The notes under the pieces are model-generated. The model saw nothing but the letters and a program-made list of their open reading frames with translations, ran no database searches and had not been told where the DNA came from. 64,000 nucleotides of DNA from Methylophilaceae bacterium (GTDB taxonomy: Bacteria > Pseudomonadota > Gammaproteobacteria > Burkholderiales > Methylophilaceae): the NCBI GenBank assembly GCA_947379975.1, contig CANCPF010000005.1, positions 30,009-94,008 on the forward strand, in the 5' to 3' direction. Shown here piece after piece: positions 25,668 to 35,362 of this stretch. Both the position numbers and the translations under genes were made by a program. Numbering within the stretch: the first letter of the stretch is position 1; each line of letters opens with the position of its first letter.

Positions 25668-28600
25668 ATGATCAGTCTTCGCGGTAGCTCAGCGCTTTCT
25701 CCTTTTCGCCTAGAAAAAATTCTTGCGACTTTAAAAACTTCAGCGCCGCAAATTAGCCATCTGCAGGGTGATTTTTGGCATTTTGCTTGGAGCGATGCCG
25801 ATTTAAGCGCTAGCCAGCAAGAAACCTTACAAAAAATCCTGACTTACGGCCCCAAAATGACAGGCAATGCGGCAGATGAAGCGCCGGTTGGAGAGTTGTT
25901 CTTAGTGATTCCTCGCCCCGGTACTATTTCGCCTTGGGCTTCTCGTGCGACCGATATTGCTAAGCATTGTGGCTTGCCTAGCGTGCAACGTATTGAGCGC
26001 GGCATTGCTTATTATGCGAGTAAAAAAGATAAGTCACCTTTGACTGATGCTGAAAAGTTAGCGGTTAAGGCAGCGATTCATGATCGCATGACAGAGGCTG
26101 TTTTTGCCAGTTTAGAGGATGCCGCAGCGCTTTACCACAAGGCAGAGCCAGTGCCATTGAGTACGGTTGATGTTTTGGCTGGCGGTCAGGCTGCGCTTAA
26201 TCAAGCCAATGCTGAATTAGGTTTAGCGTTGTCGCCCGATGAAGTTGATTATTTAGTTGAGAATTTTACCAAAATTGGCCGTAATCCTTCTGATGTTGAG
26301 TTGATGATGTTTGCACAGGCCAATTCTGAGCATTGTCGCCATAAGATTTTTAATGCTGATTGGGTGATTGATGGCGTAGCGCAAGCACAATCATTATTTG
26401 GCATGATTCGTAATACACATAAATTGCATCCGGGCAAAACTGTAGTAGCTTATTCAGATAACTCTTCTATTGTGGCTAGTGGCGCGGTGGGCGAAAAAAC
26501 CAAGCGTTTTTATCCGCAAGCAGATGGCGCTTATGGCTTTATCGAAGAAGAAATGCATTATTTGATGAAAGTGGAAACGCATAATCATCCAACGGCAATT
26601 TCCCCATTTGCCGGCGCGGCAACGGGCGCTGGCGGCGAGATTCGTGATGAAGGTGCAACCGGCAGCGGCTCTAAACCTAAAGCGGGTTTAACTGGTTTTT
26701 CAGTGTCTAACTTGCATGTGCCGGGCTTTGAGCAACCTTGGGAGCAATCTTACGGCAAGCCGGCACGCACTGCATCACCGCTGCAAATAATGATTGATGG
26801 ACCATTAGGCGGCGCGGCTTATAACAATGAATTTGGTCGGCCGAATATTGCTGGTTATTTCCGTACTTTTGAACTTGAAACAGCCGGCGAAGTGCGCGGT
26901 TATCATAAGCCAATTATGTTGGCCGGTGGCGTGGGCAATATCTCGGCTAAACATTCTAAAAAGAATCCGATTCCAGCAGGCGCTGCTTTAGTGCAATTGG
27001 GCGGCCCAGCCATGCTGATTGGTCTTGGCGGTAGCGCTGCTTCTAGTATGGATACTGGTAGCAATATCGAGAATTTGGATTTCGATTCTGTGCAACGCGG
27101 TAATCCTGAATTAGAAAGACGTGCGCAGGAAGTGATAGACCGTTGCTGGCAGCTTGGCGATAACAACCCCATTTTAAGTATTCATGATGTAGGCGCGGGC
27201 GGTATTTCTAACGCTTTCCCTGAACTTGTTAATGATGCCGCCGTTGGTGCGACTTTTCAGTTGCGTGATGTACACAATGAAGAACCCGGCATGTCGCCGC
27301 GTGAGCTTTGGAGCAATGAGGCGCAAGAGCGTTATGTAATGGCGATTGCGCAGGAAGATTTGCCACGTTTTAAAGCGATTTGTGAGCGCGAGCGTTGTCC
27401 ATTTGCCGTAGTCGGCATTGCGACAGAAGAGCGTCATTTAACGGTAGCTGATAGCCATTTTGATAACAAGCCAGTAGACATGGATTTATCCGTATTGCTT
27501 GGCAAGCCGCCAAAAATGACGCGTGATGTAAAAAGTGCAACGCGACAATTGAGTGCCTTTGACACAAGTAAAATTGATTTAAAAGAGGCTGCCGCCCGCG
27601 TATTAAGATTGCCGGGTGTAGCGGATAAAACATTTTTAATCACCATTGGTGATCGCTCAGTGACTGGCTTAGTTGCACGCGAGCAAATGGTTGGCCCTTG
27701 GCAAATTCCAGTGGCTGACGTTGCGGTAACGCTTGCTGGCTACGAAACTTATAAAGGCGAAGCCTTTGCCATTGGTGAAAAAGCGCCGCTTGCGCTAGTG
27801 AACGCGCCAGCTTCAGGCCGCATGGCTATAGCTGAATCTATTACTAATATCGCCGCGTGTTTGATTGATGATTTAAGTGATTTGAAATTGTCCGCTAACT
27901 GGATGGCGCCAGCCGGACATGCTGGCGAAGATGCAGATTTGTTCGATACCGTAAAAGCCGTCGGCATGGAGCTTTGTCCACAGCTAGGAGTTAGTATTCC
28001 AGTGGGCAAAGATTCCATGAGCATGAAAACCGTGTGGAATGATGATGGCGTTAATAAAGCGGTAACTTCGCCAATTTCATTAGTGGTGACGGCTTTTGCG
28101 GAAACATCGGATGCGCGTAAAACACTAACACCACAACTGCAAATGAATGTGCCGAGTAAATTGATTTTGATCGATCTTGGTGCTGGTAAAAATCGCATGG
28201 GTGGTTCTAGCCTAGCGCAGGTTTACGGTGCGGTGGGTGATGTTGCGCCAGATGTTGATGATGCGCAGCAATTGAAGCACTTCTTTAACACGATTCAGCA
28301 ATTGAATAAATCTGGCAAACTATTGGCGTATCACGATAGATCTGACGGTGGTTTATTCACGACATTGCTGGAAATGAGCTTTGCCGGTCATTGCGGCTTG
28401 CAGGTAGATGTTTCTGCTTTAAGTCAGCAGGCAGACATTGCCAGCGTGTTATACAACGAAGAGTTGGGCGCTGTGATTCAAGTTGAAGCGCAACATGCAG
28501 TGGCAATTGCAACGCAATTCAACGGCTTAGCACACGTGGTAGCCGATGTTGTAGCCGGCAATCAGATTGAAATCAAACAAAATGGCAGTGTAGTATTTAG

Positions 28601-29588
28601 CGATACACGCATTAATTTGCATCGTATGTGGTCAGAAACCACTTACCAAATGCAAAAGCTGCGTGACAATCCGATATGCGCACAACAAGAATATGACCGT
28701 ATTTTAGATGACAGTAATCGCGGCTTATTTTCTGAGCCTAGTTTTGATATTAGTGAAAATATCGCTGCGCCTTATATTAATGCGGGCGCACGTCCCAAAA
28801 TGGCGATCTTACGCGAGCAAGGTGTGAACGGCCATGTGGAAATGGCGGCTTCGTTTGATCGTGCAGGTTTTGCTACTTTCGATGTACACATGAGCGACAT
28901 TATTGCCGGACGCGTATCGCTAAAAGACTTTGCTGGCGTAGTCGCTTGTGGTGGTTTTTCTTACGGCGATGTTTTAGGTGCGGGTGAAGGTTGGGCTAAA
29001 TCGATTTTATTTAATGCACGTGCACGCGATGAGTTTTCAGCATTCTTTGAGCGTGGTGATAGCTTTGCTTTAGGTATTTGTAACGGCTGCCAAATGATGA
29101 GCAATCTGCGCGAGCTTATTCCGGGCGCGGCGCATTGGCCACATTTTGTGCGTAATAAATCAGAGCAATTTGAAGCTAGATTGGCGATGGTAGAAGTTTT
29201 AGAGTCGCCTTCATTGTTCTTTAATGGCATGGCTGGCAGCAAAATGCCAATTGCAGTTGCGCATGGTGAAGGTTTTGCGGAGTTTTCTTTAGGTGCTTCT
29301 AAAGAACCTTCTGAGCAAACTACAGTCAATGAATTAATAGCTAAAAACTTAGTAACGATGCGCTTCATCGATAACGCATCATTACCAACGACTAGCTATC
29401 CGTTTAATCCAAACGGTTCGCCGCAAGGCGTAACTGGATTAACCAGCACAGATGGGCGTTTTAGTATTATGATGCCACATCCGGAACGGGTAATTCGTAA
29501 TGTGCAAAACACATGGCAGGCGTGTGGAGACGCTGAGAATAGCCCTTGGATGCGTATGTTCAGCAATGCAAGACGTTTTATTGGTTAG
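25668..29588 (+). CDS. purL: Phosphoribosylformylglycinamidine synthase
   Basis: 1306 residues, the large single-chain form of gammaproteobacterial and betaproteobacterial type. ATP-binding region ETHNHPTAISPFAGAATGAGGE; two AIRS-like synthase halves; and a C-terminal glutamine amidotransferase domain with nucleophile Cys1138 in LGICNGCQMM and the His/Glu pair in MMPHPERV. Converts FGAR to FGAM in purine synthesis. No other pur genes nearby; it flanks the right end of the element. Confidence 0.98.
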   Translation: MISLRGSSALSPFRLEKILATLKTSAPQISHLQGDFWHFAWSDADLSASQQETLQKILTYGPKMTGNAADEAPVGELFLVIPRPGTISPWASRATDIAKHCGLPSVQRIERGIAYYASKKDKSPLTDAEKLAVKAAIHDRMTEAVFASLEDAAALYHKAEPVPLSTVDVLAGGQAALNQANAELGLALSPDEVDYLVENFTKIGRNPSDVELMMFAQANSEHCRHKIFNADWVIDGVAQAQSLFGMIRNTHKLHPGKTVVAYSDNSSIVASGAVGEKTKRFYPQADGAYGFIEEEMHYLMKVETHNHPTAISPFAGAATGAGGEIRDEGATGSGSKPKAGLTGFSVSNLHVPGFEQPWEQSYGKPARTASPLQIMIDGPLGGAAYNNEFGRPNIAGYFRTFELETAGEVRGYHKPIMLAGGVGNISAKHSKKNPIPAGAALVQLGGPAMLIGLGGSAASSMDTGSNIENLDFDSVQRGNPELERRAQEVIDRCWQLGDNNPILSIHDVGAGGISNAFPELVNDAAVGATFQLRDVHNEEPGMSPRELWSNEAQERYVMAIAQEDLPRFKAICERERCPFAVVGIATEERHLTVADSHFDNKPVDMDLSVLLGKPPKMTRDVKSATRQLSAFDTSKIDLKEAAARVLRLPGVADKTFLITIGDRSVTGLVAREQMVGPWQIPVADVAVTLAGYETYKGEAFAIGEKAPLALVNAPASGRMAIAESITNIAACLIDDLSDLKLSANWMAPAGHAGEDADLFDTVKAVGMELCPQLGVSIPVGKDSMSMKTVWNDDGVNKAVTSPISLVVTAFAETSDARKTLTPQLQMNVPSKLILIDLGAGKNRMGGSSLAQVYGAVGDVAPDVDDAQQLKHFFNTIQQLNKSGKLLAYHDRSDGGLFTTLLEMSFAGHCGLQVDVSALSQQADIASVLYNEELGAVIQVEAQHAVAIATQFNGLAHVVADVVAGNQIEIKQNGSVVFSDTRINLHRMWSETTYQMQKLRDNPICAQQEYDRILDDSNRGLFSEPSFDISENIAAPYINAGARPKMAILREQGVNGHVEMAASFDRAGFATFDVHMSDIIAGRVSLKDFAGVVACGGFSYGDVLGAGEGWAKSILFNARARDEFSAFFERGDSFALGICNGCQMMSNLRELIPGAAHWPHFVRNKSEQFEARLAMVEVLESPSLFFNGMAGSKMPIAVAHGEGFAEFSLGASKEPSEQTTVNELIAKNLVTMRFIDNASLPTTSYPFNPNGSPQGVTGLTSTDGRFSIMMPHPERVIRNVQNTWQACGDAENSPWMRMFSNARRFIG

Positions 29589-29683
29589 TGTTTTTTGAAT
29601 CAATAAATTGTTAGATAAGTGTCTATTAGGTAATCAGTTTTTTAATAAGTACAAATTAAACTTAATAAATGGGGTAGAAAATA

Positions 29684-30181
29684 ATGAGCATTAAATTTTT
29701 TAAAATGTTGTTGGCAGTAGTAGTTTTAGGTTTTTCTATCAATACAATGGCGGCGACACAGCTTACCGATGATCAATCTGTTGAATTTACTGATGCGGTT
29801 GGTAAAGGCGATATGAAACTAATTAAAAAATATATCGAAAGCGGAGTGGATGTAAATGCCACTTATTTTGCTTGGTCTCCAGTGCAAATGGCTGCTACTA
29901 AGGGCCAATTTGAAGCAGTTAAATATTTAGCTGAAAAAGGTGCCAATTTAAACTATCAGCACCCAATGACAAAAATGACGGCCTTCCATTTAGCGGCTTA
30001 TGATGGTTTTGATAAAATCGTTAAATATCTGGCTGAACATGGTGCTGATGTGAATATCAAAATGCGTGCGGATGTTGATATCATTCGTGTAGTACGTGAT
30101 ACTGGCAATATTAAAATGGTCGATTTACTAACGTCTTTAGGTGTTAAAAATGATGGCTGTCAAGACGAGAAGTGCTTGTAA
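29684..30181 (+). CDS. Exported ankyrin-repeat protein
   Basis: 165 residues. Signal peptide KMLLAVVVLGFSINTMAAT. Three to four ankyrin repeats between residues 35 and 150 (e.g. MKLIKKYIESGVDVNATYF; FHLAAYDGFDKIVKYLAEHG). Two cysteines near the end (GCQDEKCL). Ankyrin repeats bind proteins. It stands 63 bases before a cytochrome c/FccB pair, so it may work with them, but the link is only positional. Confidence 0.85.
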   Translation: MSIKFFKMLLAVVVLGFSINTMAATQLTDDQSVEFTDAVGKGDMKLIKKYIESGVDVNATYFAWSPVQMAATKGQFEAVKYLAEKGANLNYQHPMTKMTAFHLAAYDGFDKIVKYLAEHGADVNIKMRADVDIIRVVRDTGNIKMVDLLTSLGVKNDGCQDEKCL

Positions 30182-30244
30182 TAATATAAGTCATTGTCGA
30201 TGTAATAAATTCAAGTTTGTTTAAACTAAGATCAATTTTTTAGA

Positions 30245-30682
30245 GTGCCAACTTTGAAAACTCTTTGCCATCTTACGTTTTTCATGTTTACGGTTATTGG
30301 GCTTTTTAGTCCAATAACTGTAAATGCTGATGCCTCCAGTACTGATTCAACAGCTGTTGATTCAAAAAGCACTAATTCAATAAGTACTTCAGCTATATTG
30401 TTACACACCAGAAGCTTAGCTGCTTCATGCGCTGCGTGTCATGGCACTAAAGGTAATAATGTCAGCGATACGGCAAAACTTGCAGGTATTGATAAAGCAG
30501 ATTTTCTTGCAAAAATGATCGCATTTAAATCTGGTGAGCGTGCCGCAACGGTAATGCATCACCATGCAAAAGGCCTAAGTTTGCAGGAAATAAATAATTT
30601 AGCTGACTACTTCACTAAACAAGTCATTCATCCGCAGGCAGTCTTAATGCCACAGAATTTATCAGCAAGCGCTACAAATTAA
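30245..30682 (+). CDS. Small c-type cytochrome, likely heme subunit of flavocytochrome c sulfide dehydrogenase
   Basis: 145 residues. Starts at GTG 30245 (or a TTG at 30254). Signal peptide with LTFFMFTVIGLFSPITVNA. One heme site, CAACH (in SCAACHGTKGNN), and a later Met (TVMHHH region) as candidate axial ligand. A single-heme class I fold of this size, next to fccB, fits the FccA-like electron acceptor. Transfers electrons from the flavoprotein to the respiratory chain in the periplasm. Confidence 0.85.
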   Translation: MPTLKTLCHLTFFMFTVIGLFSPITVNADASSTDSTAVDSKSTNSISTSAILLHTRSLAASCAACHGTKGNNVSDTAKLAGIDKADFLAKMIAFKSGERAATVMHHHAKGLSLQEINNLADYFTKQVIHPQAVLMPQNLSASATN

Positions 30683-30712
30683 TCATCACTATTAATTAAG
30701 CCAAAATCAATC

Positions 30713-32011
30713 ATGCACATAAATCGCCGTAATTTTGTGAAGTTAGCTAGTTTTGGTCTTGGTTTAAGCTTAGTCAATAGCAGCTTTAGTGCTTTTGCCA
30801 GGGCTAGCAAGCCGCCTATTGGTCGGGTGGTAATTATTGGTGGTGGTTATGCTGGAGCCGCTGCTGCTAAATATTTACGCATGTGGAGTTTGGGCGGTAT
30901 TGAAGTGGTTGTGGTAGAAAAAAATAAGCAATTTGTTTCGTGTCCACTAAGTAACTTAGTCCTTGGCGGCAGTAAAACAATTAACGATTTAACCTTTGGC
31001 TATGACATGTTGAAAGATAACCATGGCATTAAATGGGTGCAAGATGAAGTTACTGCTATTGATGTGACGGCTAAGAAAGTTACTATGTTGCGTGGCAGTT
31101 TGAGCTACGACAGATTAATTATCGCACCAGGGGTTGATTTTATTTACGATGATTTGCCGATGTTGGCTAGCGCCGAAGCAAAACAGCAAGTACCTCACGC
31201 TTGGAAAGCTGGTTGGCAAACAGTTAATTTGCATCAGCAATTAGCTGCAATGACTGATGGCGGTGTGTTTGTAATGAACGTGCCTAAAGCGCCATACCGT
31301 TGTCCACCAGGGCCTTATGAGCGCGCTGCACAAGTAGCTTTTTATCTCAAAAATAATAAGCCAAAGTCTAAAGTCATCGTGCTGGATGCCAATACAGAAA
31401 TAATCTCTAAAAAGGGCTTATTCACTAAAGTTTTTAATGAAATGTATGCCGGTATGATTGATTATCGACCAAATAATACTTTGGTGGATATCGACCTTTC
31501 GACTAAAACCGTTAAAACGGAATTCGATACTGTTCGCGCAGATGTGCTTAATATTATTCCTCCGCAACGTGCGGGTAAGCCGGCGCAAATAACCACGATT
31601 AACGGCCAGCTTATTGGACTTAATAATATTGATAAGCGTTGGTGCGAAGTTGATTTTTTAACATATGAATCTAAATTAGCGGCGAACGTACATGTGATTG
31701 GGGACGCGGTTTCTGCTGCATTGCCTAAATCTGCACACATGGCTTCTAACCAAGCAAAAATCTGCGCAAATGCGATAGTGCAGTTAATGGCAGGCCAAGC
31801 GCCTGATCCGGAGCCAGTATTCGCCAATACATGTTATAGCTATGTCACGGATAAATCAGCCATGCACGTAGCCAATGTCTATCGCTATGATGCAGTAAAA
31901 AAGATCATGGTGCCAGCTGAGGGTGGCGGAGTTTCTGCCAGTCCAAGCGAAAAAGAGGGCGCTTATGCGGTTGCCTGGGCGCAAAATATTTGGGCGGATA
32001 CCCTGACTTAG
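30713..32011 (+). CDS. fccB: Sulfide dehydrogenase (flavocytochrome c) flavoprotein subunit
   Basis: 432 residues. Twin-arginine signal: INRRNFVKLASFG followed by a hydrophobic stretch ending ASA/ARA. FAD-binding GxGxxG-type start VVIIGGGYAGAAAAKYL. The two redox cysteines are in FVSCPLSNLVLGG and YRCPPGPYERAAQVA, as in FccB, and the C-terminal FCSD flavin-binding domain is present (YSYVTDKSAMHVANVY). Oxidises sulfide to sulfur or polysulfide in the periplasm. Follows its cytochrome by 30 bases. Confidence 0.92.
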   Translation: MHINRRNFVKLASFGLGLSLVNSSFSAFARASKPPIGRVVIIGGGYAGAAAAKYLRMWSLGGIEVVVVEKNKQFVSCPLSNLVLGGSKTINDLTFGYDMLKDNHGIKWVQDEVTAIDVTAKKVTMLRGSLSYDRLIIAPGVDFIYDDLPMLASAEAKQQVPHAWKAGWQTVNLHQQLAAMTDGGVFVMNVPKAPYRCPPGPYERAAQVAFYLKNNKPKSKVIVLDANTEIISKKGLFTKVFNEMYAGMIDYRPNNTLVDIDLSTKTVKTEFDTVRADVLNIIPPQRAGKPAQITTINGQLIGLNNIDKRWCEVDFLTYESKLAANVHVIGDAVSAALPKSAHMASNQAKICANAIVQLMAGQAPDPEPVFANTCYSYVTDKSAMHVANVYRYDAVKKIMVPAEGGGVSASPSEKEGAYAVAWAQNIWADTLT

Positions 32012-32049
32012 TCATCGGGCTACAGGCAAACCTGCCAGAAAAATTTTAG

Positions 32050-32820
32050 ATGCCAAATATTGTTTTAATTATAGGTAGTGCTCCAGATGCAATAACAGCG
32101 AATAGCTGGCATAAAAGTACTTTTCGCAACATAGTGGCTATTAATAACGCATGGAAAGTACGAGGTGATTGGGATTATTTAATTCATCCTGAAGACTTTC
32201 CTTTAGCCAATAGGCCGCAAGCTGTTTCTGCTAAGCAAAATATTATTGCCGCCGATGAGTATGTACCAATCCAAAATTCCTATGGTGGTTTTGTATATGC
32301 GGGCGGCACCATGGCGTTTACTTCCGCTTACTGGGCCTTAGGTGCTTTAAAACCTGACATATTGGCATTTGTTGGCTGTGATATGGTGTATCCCACAAGT
32401 GGCGCAGCGACGCATTTTTATGGAACAGGCGCTTCAGATCCACTAAGAAACGACATTACTTTGCAATCGTTGGAAGCTAAATCAACTAGATTATTTTATT
32501 TGGCAGCACAACAGCAATGCCTGTGTTTAAACCTATCAACGGCTGATCAATCTAGAATGGTGTTTCCGCGAGTTTCTATTGCAGCGCTTGAGCAGTTTAA
32601 TCAGCAAGATTATCATCAGCATACTGACCTTGTTAGTCAAATGTTTGATTTAACACCTATTGAACTAGCGATGAAGCGTGAGCAGGCTTATGGATTTTAT
32701 GTAGAATCAGGTCGCTACTGGGAGAATTTAGAGACTATTTGCGCTGTAAAACTGTCTGAATTAGATGGTTTATGGCTAAACGGACTGGTTTCTAGACATA
32801 ACGCCCCAATATATAAATGA
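32050..32820 (+). CDS. Uncharacterised cytoplasmic protein (GSAPD...INNAW type)
   Basis: 256 residues, no signal peptide or membrane segment. N-terminus IVLIIGSAPDAITANSW, then VAINNAW and DYLIHPEDF, then FVGCDMVYP. The pattern of a glycine-rich nucleotide-like loop followed by an INN-type segment is reminiscent of DUF115 or sialyltransferase-like families that use sugar nucleotides, but this is a weak resemblance. It starts 38 bases after fccB on the same strand. Confidence 0.6.
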   Translation: MPNIVLIIGSAPDAITANSWHKSTFRNIVAINNAWKVRGDWDYLIHPEDFPLANRPQAVSAKQNIIAADEYVPIQNSYGGFVYAGGTMAFTSAYWALGALKPDILAFVGCDMVYPTSGAATHFYGTGASDPLRNDITLQSLEAKSTRLFYLAAQQQCLCLNLSTADQSRMVFPRVSIAALEQFNQQDYHQHTDLVSQMFDLTPIELAMKREQAYGFYVESGRYWENLETICAVKLSELDGLWLNGLVSRHNAPIYK

Positions 32821-32845
32821 GTTAATCCTAAGTCAGGAGATTGTT

Positions 32846-33415
32846 ATGAAATTTACGATTAGAATTATTACCAGCTTATTAATTGCCATGCTCGCTATCT
32901 CCACCAATAGCCAAGCAGCAGAGCCGCAAGCAAAGACCTTGCTGTATATCAGCCCCAATGATTACAACTACAGCGTACATTTATTACATCCTTACTATGA
33001 TTATTGGTTTGAGCAGGGACCATTAGTCCAGCCTGTAGCATTAGCTGCTCTTAAAGAGAAGTTTGGTGACGTGGGATTATGTAAAGCTAACGAAATGGCC
33101 GATACGATTATTAAAATTAAACCATATCTATTTTATAATCCGCAGTTGCAGGTTTATCACAGCAAGCTCGTAGCCACAGTTTATTCAGGGAACGGCCATT
33201 TGTATGGTACTTATGTCGGCGAGGCGCAACAACAAGGTTTTATTAGTGTTGATATCGGGACTAAATCACATATCACTAAAGCTTATGTAGCGGCCATGCA
33301 GCAGTTAATGACGAAGTTGCCGTTAAATCAGGCCGCTGTTGAAGCCAAACTTGAAACCAAGTTACCCTGCGCTATGATAGGAGCACAGGGTGAGGCTCGT
33401 GTTAATTTGTATTGA
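32846..33415 (+). CDS. Exported protein, function unknown
   Basis: 189 residues. Clear signal peptide: IRIITSLLIAMLAISTNSQAAE. Mature part has two cysteines (GLCKANE, LPCAMIG) that could form a disulfide. The GAGGAG-like AGTCAGGAGA ribosome site precedes ATG 32846. No family recognised. Probably periplasmic; co-directional with the previous gene (25-base gap). Confidence 0.75.
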   Translation: MKFTIRIITSLLIAMLAISTNSQAAEPQAKTLLYISPNDYNYSVHLLHPYYDYWFEQGPLVQPVALAALKEKFGDVGLCKANEMADTIIKIKPYLFYNPQLQVYHSKLVATVYSGNGHLYGTYVGEAQQQGFISVDIGTKSHITKAYVAAMQQLMTKLPLNQAAVEAKLETKLPCAMIGAQGEARVNLY

Positions 33416-33563
33416 AATAGATTGTAATAGAGGGTTAAATCTAGTCGTAAATAGTTCGGAAAGTAATATTTAGAACCAGACCCTTGTCTATTTGTTATGA
33501 CGGTATTCAACTTAGTGCAATTACTCTTTACAAGTGTTATTCGCTCGGCAATTTAAACTCGCA

Positions 33564-33615
33564 ACAATTTAATTTCTTAAAATTTAATCTCCTAAAATTT
33601 AACCCACAAAATTTG
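33564..33615 (+). repeat. Degenerate 15-bp tandem repeats before a lipoprotein gene
   Basis: Units ACAATTTAATTTCTT (33564-33578), AAAATTTAATCTCCT (33579-33593), AAAATTTAACCCACA (33594-33608) and a partial fourth. They end about 10 bases before ATG 33626 and so lie in its leader; copy number could affect translation. Confidence 0.7.
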
Positions 33616-33625
33616 AAAGCATATT

Positions 33626-34501
33626 ATGCAAAAAAAACTTCTAGTCAGTGTCTTTATGTTAGCTTTAATCAGCGTAGCCTGCGTTAAACAAGTCAAGCCT
33701 AATCAGCTTGCGATGCACAAAATTAGCGGCTTAAAAATGCCGGAGTCAGTGGTGCAGGCAAAAGATGGCAAAATTTACGTGTCTGAAATTAACGGCTTTG
33801 GCCAAGATGGCGACGGCCAAATTACTGTGATTGAAAATGGTCAGGCCCGTATCTTGGTGAAAGGTTTAGATGACCCCAAAGGGCTGGCAATTATTGGCCA
33901 ATCTTTATATGTGGCAGACAATAAACGCGTGTTGAAAGTTGATTTGACTGGAGCTAAACAAGCTCAAGTACAAGTGTTCGCTGCTGCTACAGCCTTTCCT
34001 GAAATGCCTCTATTTTTGAACGACTTGGAGCCAGATATCGCTGGGAATTTATATGTCAGCGATAGCGGCGATCTTAAAGGCGTGGGCGGAGCAATCTATA
34101 AAATAAACCCGCAAGGTAAAGTTACATTAGTCATTAATAGCCAACAAGATGCACGCATATTAGCGCCTAACGGCTTGCTGATGGACGATTCTGGCGACGT
34201 GCTGATGGAAGTGGATTTTGCTTCAGGTATTTTATACAGCTACAACATGAAAACTAAAGTGCTAAACGATGTGGCTGAAGGCTTTGGCGGTGGCGATGGT
34301 TTAGTGCATCATGCCAACGGTAGTATGTATGTGAGCGACTGGAAAAATGGCCGAGTATTCAGCGTAAATCTTGCGGGTGAAGTGAAAGAAATTAAATCAG
34401 GCTACCAATCTGCCGCGGATATAGCGCTGACGAAAGATGAAAAAACACTGATGGTGCCAGATATGAAAGCGGGCGAATTAGATTTTATTTCCTTGCAATA
34501 A
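33626..34501 (+). CDS. SMP-30/NHL-type beta-propeller lipoprotein
   Basis: 291 residues. Lipobox ISVAC (residues about 15-20) after a short hydrophobic stretch. Beta-propeller repeats with patterns like GKIYVSEING, LYVADNKRVLKV, LYVSDSGDLKG and MYVSDWKNGRVFSVN. This fold includes gluconolactonases and sugar lactonases. Substrate unknown; metal-binding Glu/Asp/Asn are not assigned. Probably anchored at the periplasmic face. Confidence 0.8.
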   Translation: MQKKLLVSVFMLALISVACVKQVKPNQLAMHKISGLKMPESVVQAKDGKIYVSEINGFGQDGDGQITVIENGQARILVKGLDDPKGLAIIGQSLYVADNKRVLKVDLTGAKQAQVQVFAAATAFPEMPLFLNDLEPDIAGNLYVSDSGDLKGVGGAIYKINPQGKVTLVINSQQDARILAPNGLLMDDSGDVLMEVDFASGILYSYNMKTKVLNDVAEGFGGGDGLVHHANGSMYVSDWKNGRVFSVNLAGEVKEIKSGYQSAADIALTKDEKTLMVPDMKAGELDFISLQ

Positions 34502-34543
34502 TTGACGACATTACACTAAGCCCAATAGCAGTTACATTCCATA

Positions 34544-35362
34544 ATGATTTCACCCAGCTTAACTTTAGAACTCCGCCAATTAAGCCTAGATTTATTGGCA
34601 GAAACTAGTCCAGTGATTAAGGCTAAGGCGATTTCTGCGTTAGCACTGGCTTGGCTAAATGGTGAAATTAGCTTAGATGCTAAGCCGATAATTAACACAG
34701 TGGCTCTGCTTCCCGGCATTCCAGAAAAGCCGACCTTAATTGCCCCTTTGTTGGTTAAACGTCGCGCCATGAATACCGTTGAAGGTCGAGCCGCCTTGGT
34801 GCATGCACTGGCGCATATAGAATTTAACGCCATCAATTTGGCCTTGGATGCGATATGGCGCTTTAACGATATGCCTAGGCAATATTATGCTGATTGGCTG
34901 AAAGTTGCCGCTGAAGAGGCGCATCATTTCAGCTTGCTGAATAGCCATTTGCAATATTTAGGTTTTAATTATGGTGATTTTGATGCCCATAATAGCTTAT
35001 GGGAAATGGTAGATAAAACCAAAGGTGATGTGTTAGCACGCATGGCTTTAGTACCGCGTACAATGGAAGCGCGTGGTTTAGATGCCTTGCCAGCTTTGCG
35101 CGCAAAACTCGCTCAAGCGGGGGATATGCGAGCGGCGGAGATTTTAGATATTACGTTACGTGACGAAATCGGCCATGTGTCGATTGGTAATTATTGGTTT
35201 AATTACCTGTGCGAGCAAAAAGGCTTAGAAGCATTGAGTACTTTTGTAAAGTTGTGCAACGAGTATGTAGCACCCAAGTTACGCGGGCCTTTTAATTTAG
35301 AAGCACGGCGTGCTGCAGGTTTCACTGAGGCGGAATTAGTCCAATTGGCGGCAATTACGTAG
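34544..35362 (+). CDS. DUF455 ferritin-like protein
   Basis: 272 residues. Diiron-type helices with ALVHALAHIEFNAINLALDA and AAEEAHHFSLL, then LRDEIGHVSIGNYWF, giving the Glu/His set of ferritin-like proteins. Matches the DUF455 family, related to rhamnose/MiaE-like hydroxylases, but activity is not established. Its stop overlaps the end of the convergent serB by 8 bases. Confidence 0.85.
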   Translation: MISPSLTLELRQLSLDLLAETSPVIKAKAISALALAWLNGEISLDAKPIINTVALLPGIPEKPTLIAPLLVKRRAMNTVEGRAALVHALAHIEFNAINLALDAIWRFNDMPRQYYADWLKVAAEEAHHFSLLNSHLQYLGFNYGDFDAHNSLWEMVDKTKGDVLARMALVPRTMEARGLDALPALRAKLAQAGDMRAAEILDITLRDEIGHVSIGNYWFNYLCEQKGLEALSTFVKLCNEYVAPKLRGPFNLEARRAAGFTEAELVQLAAIT

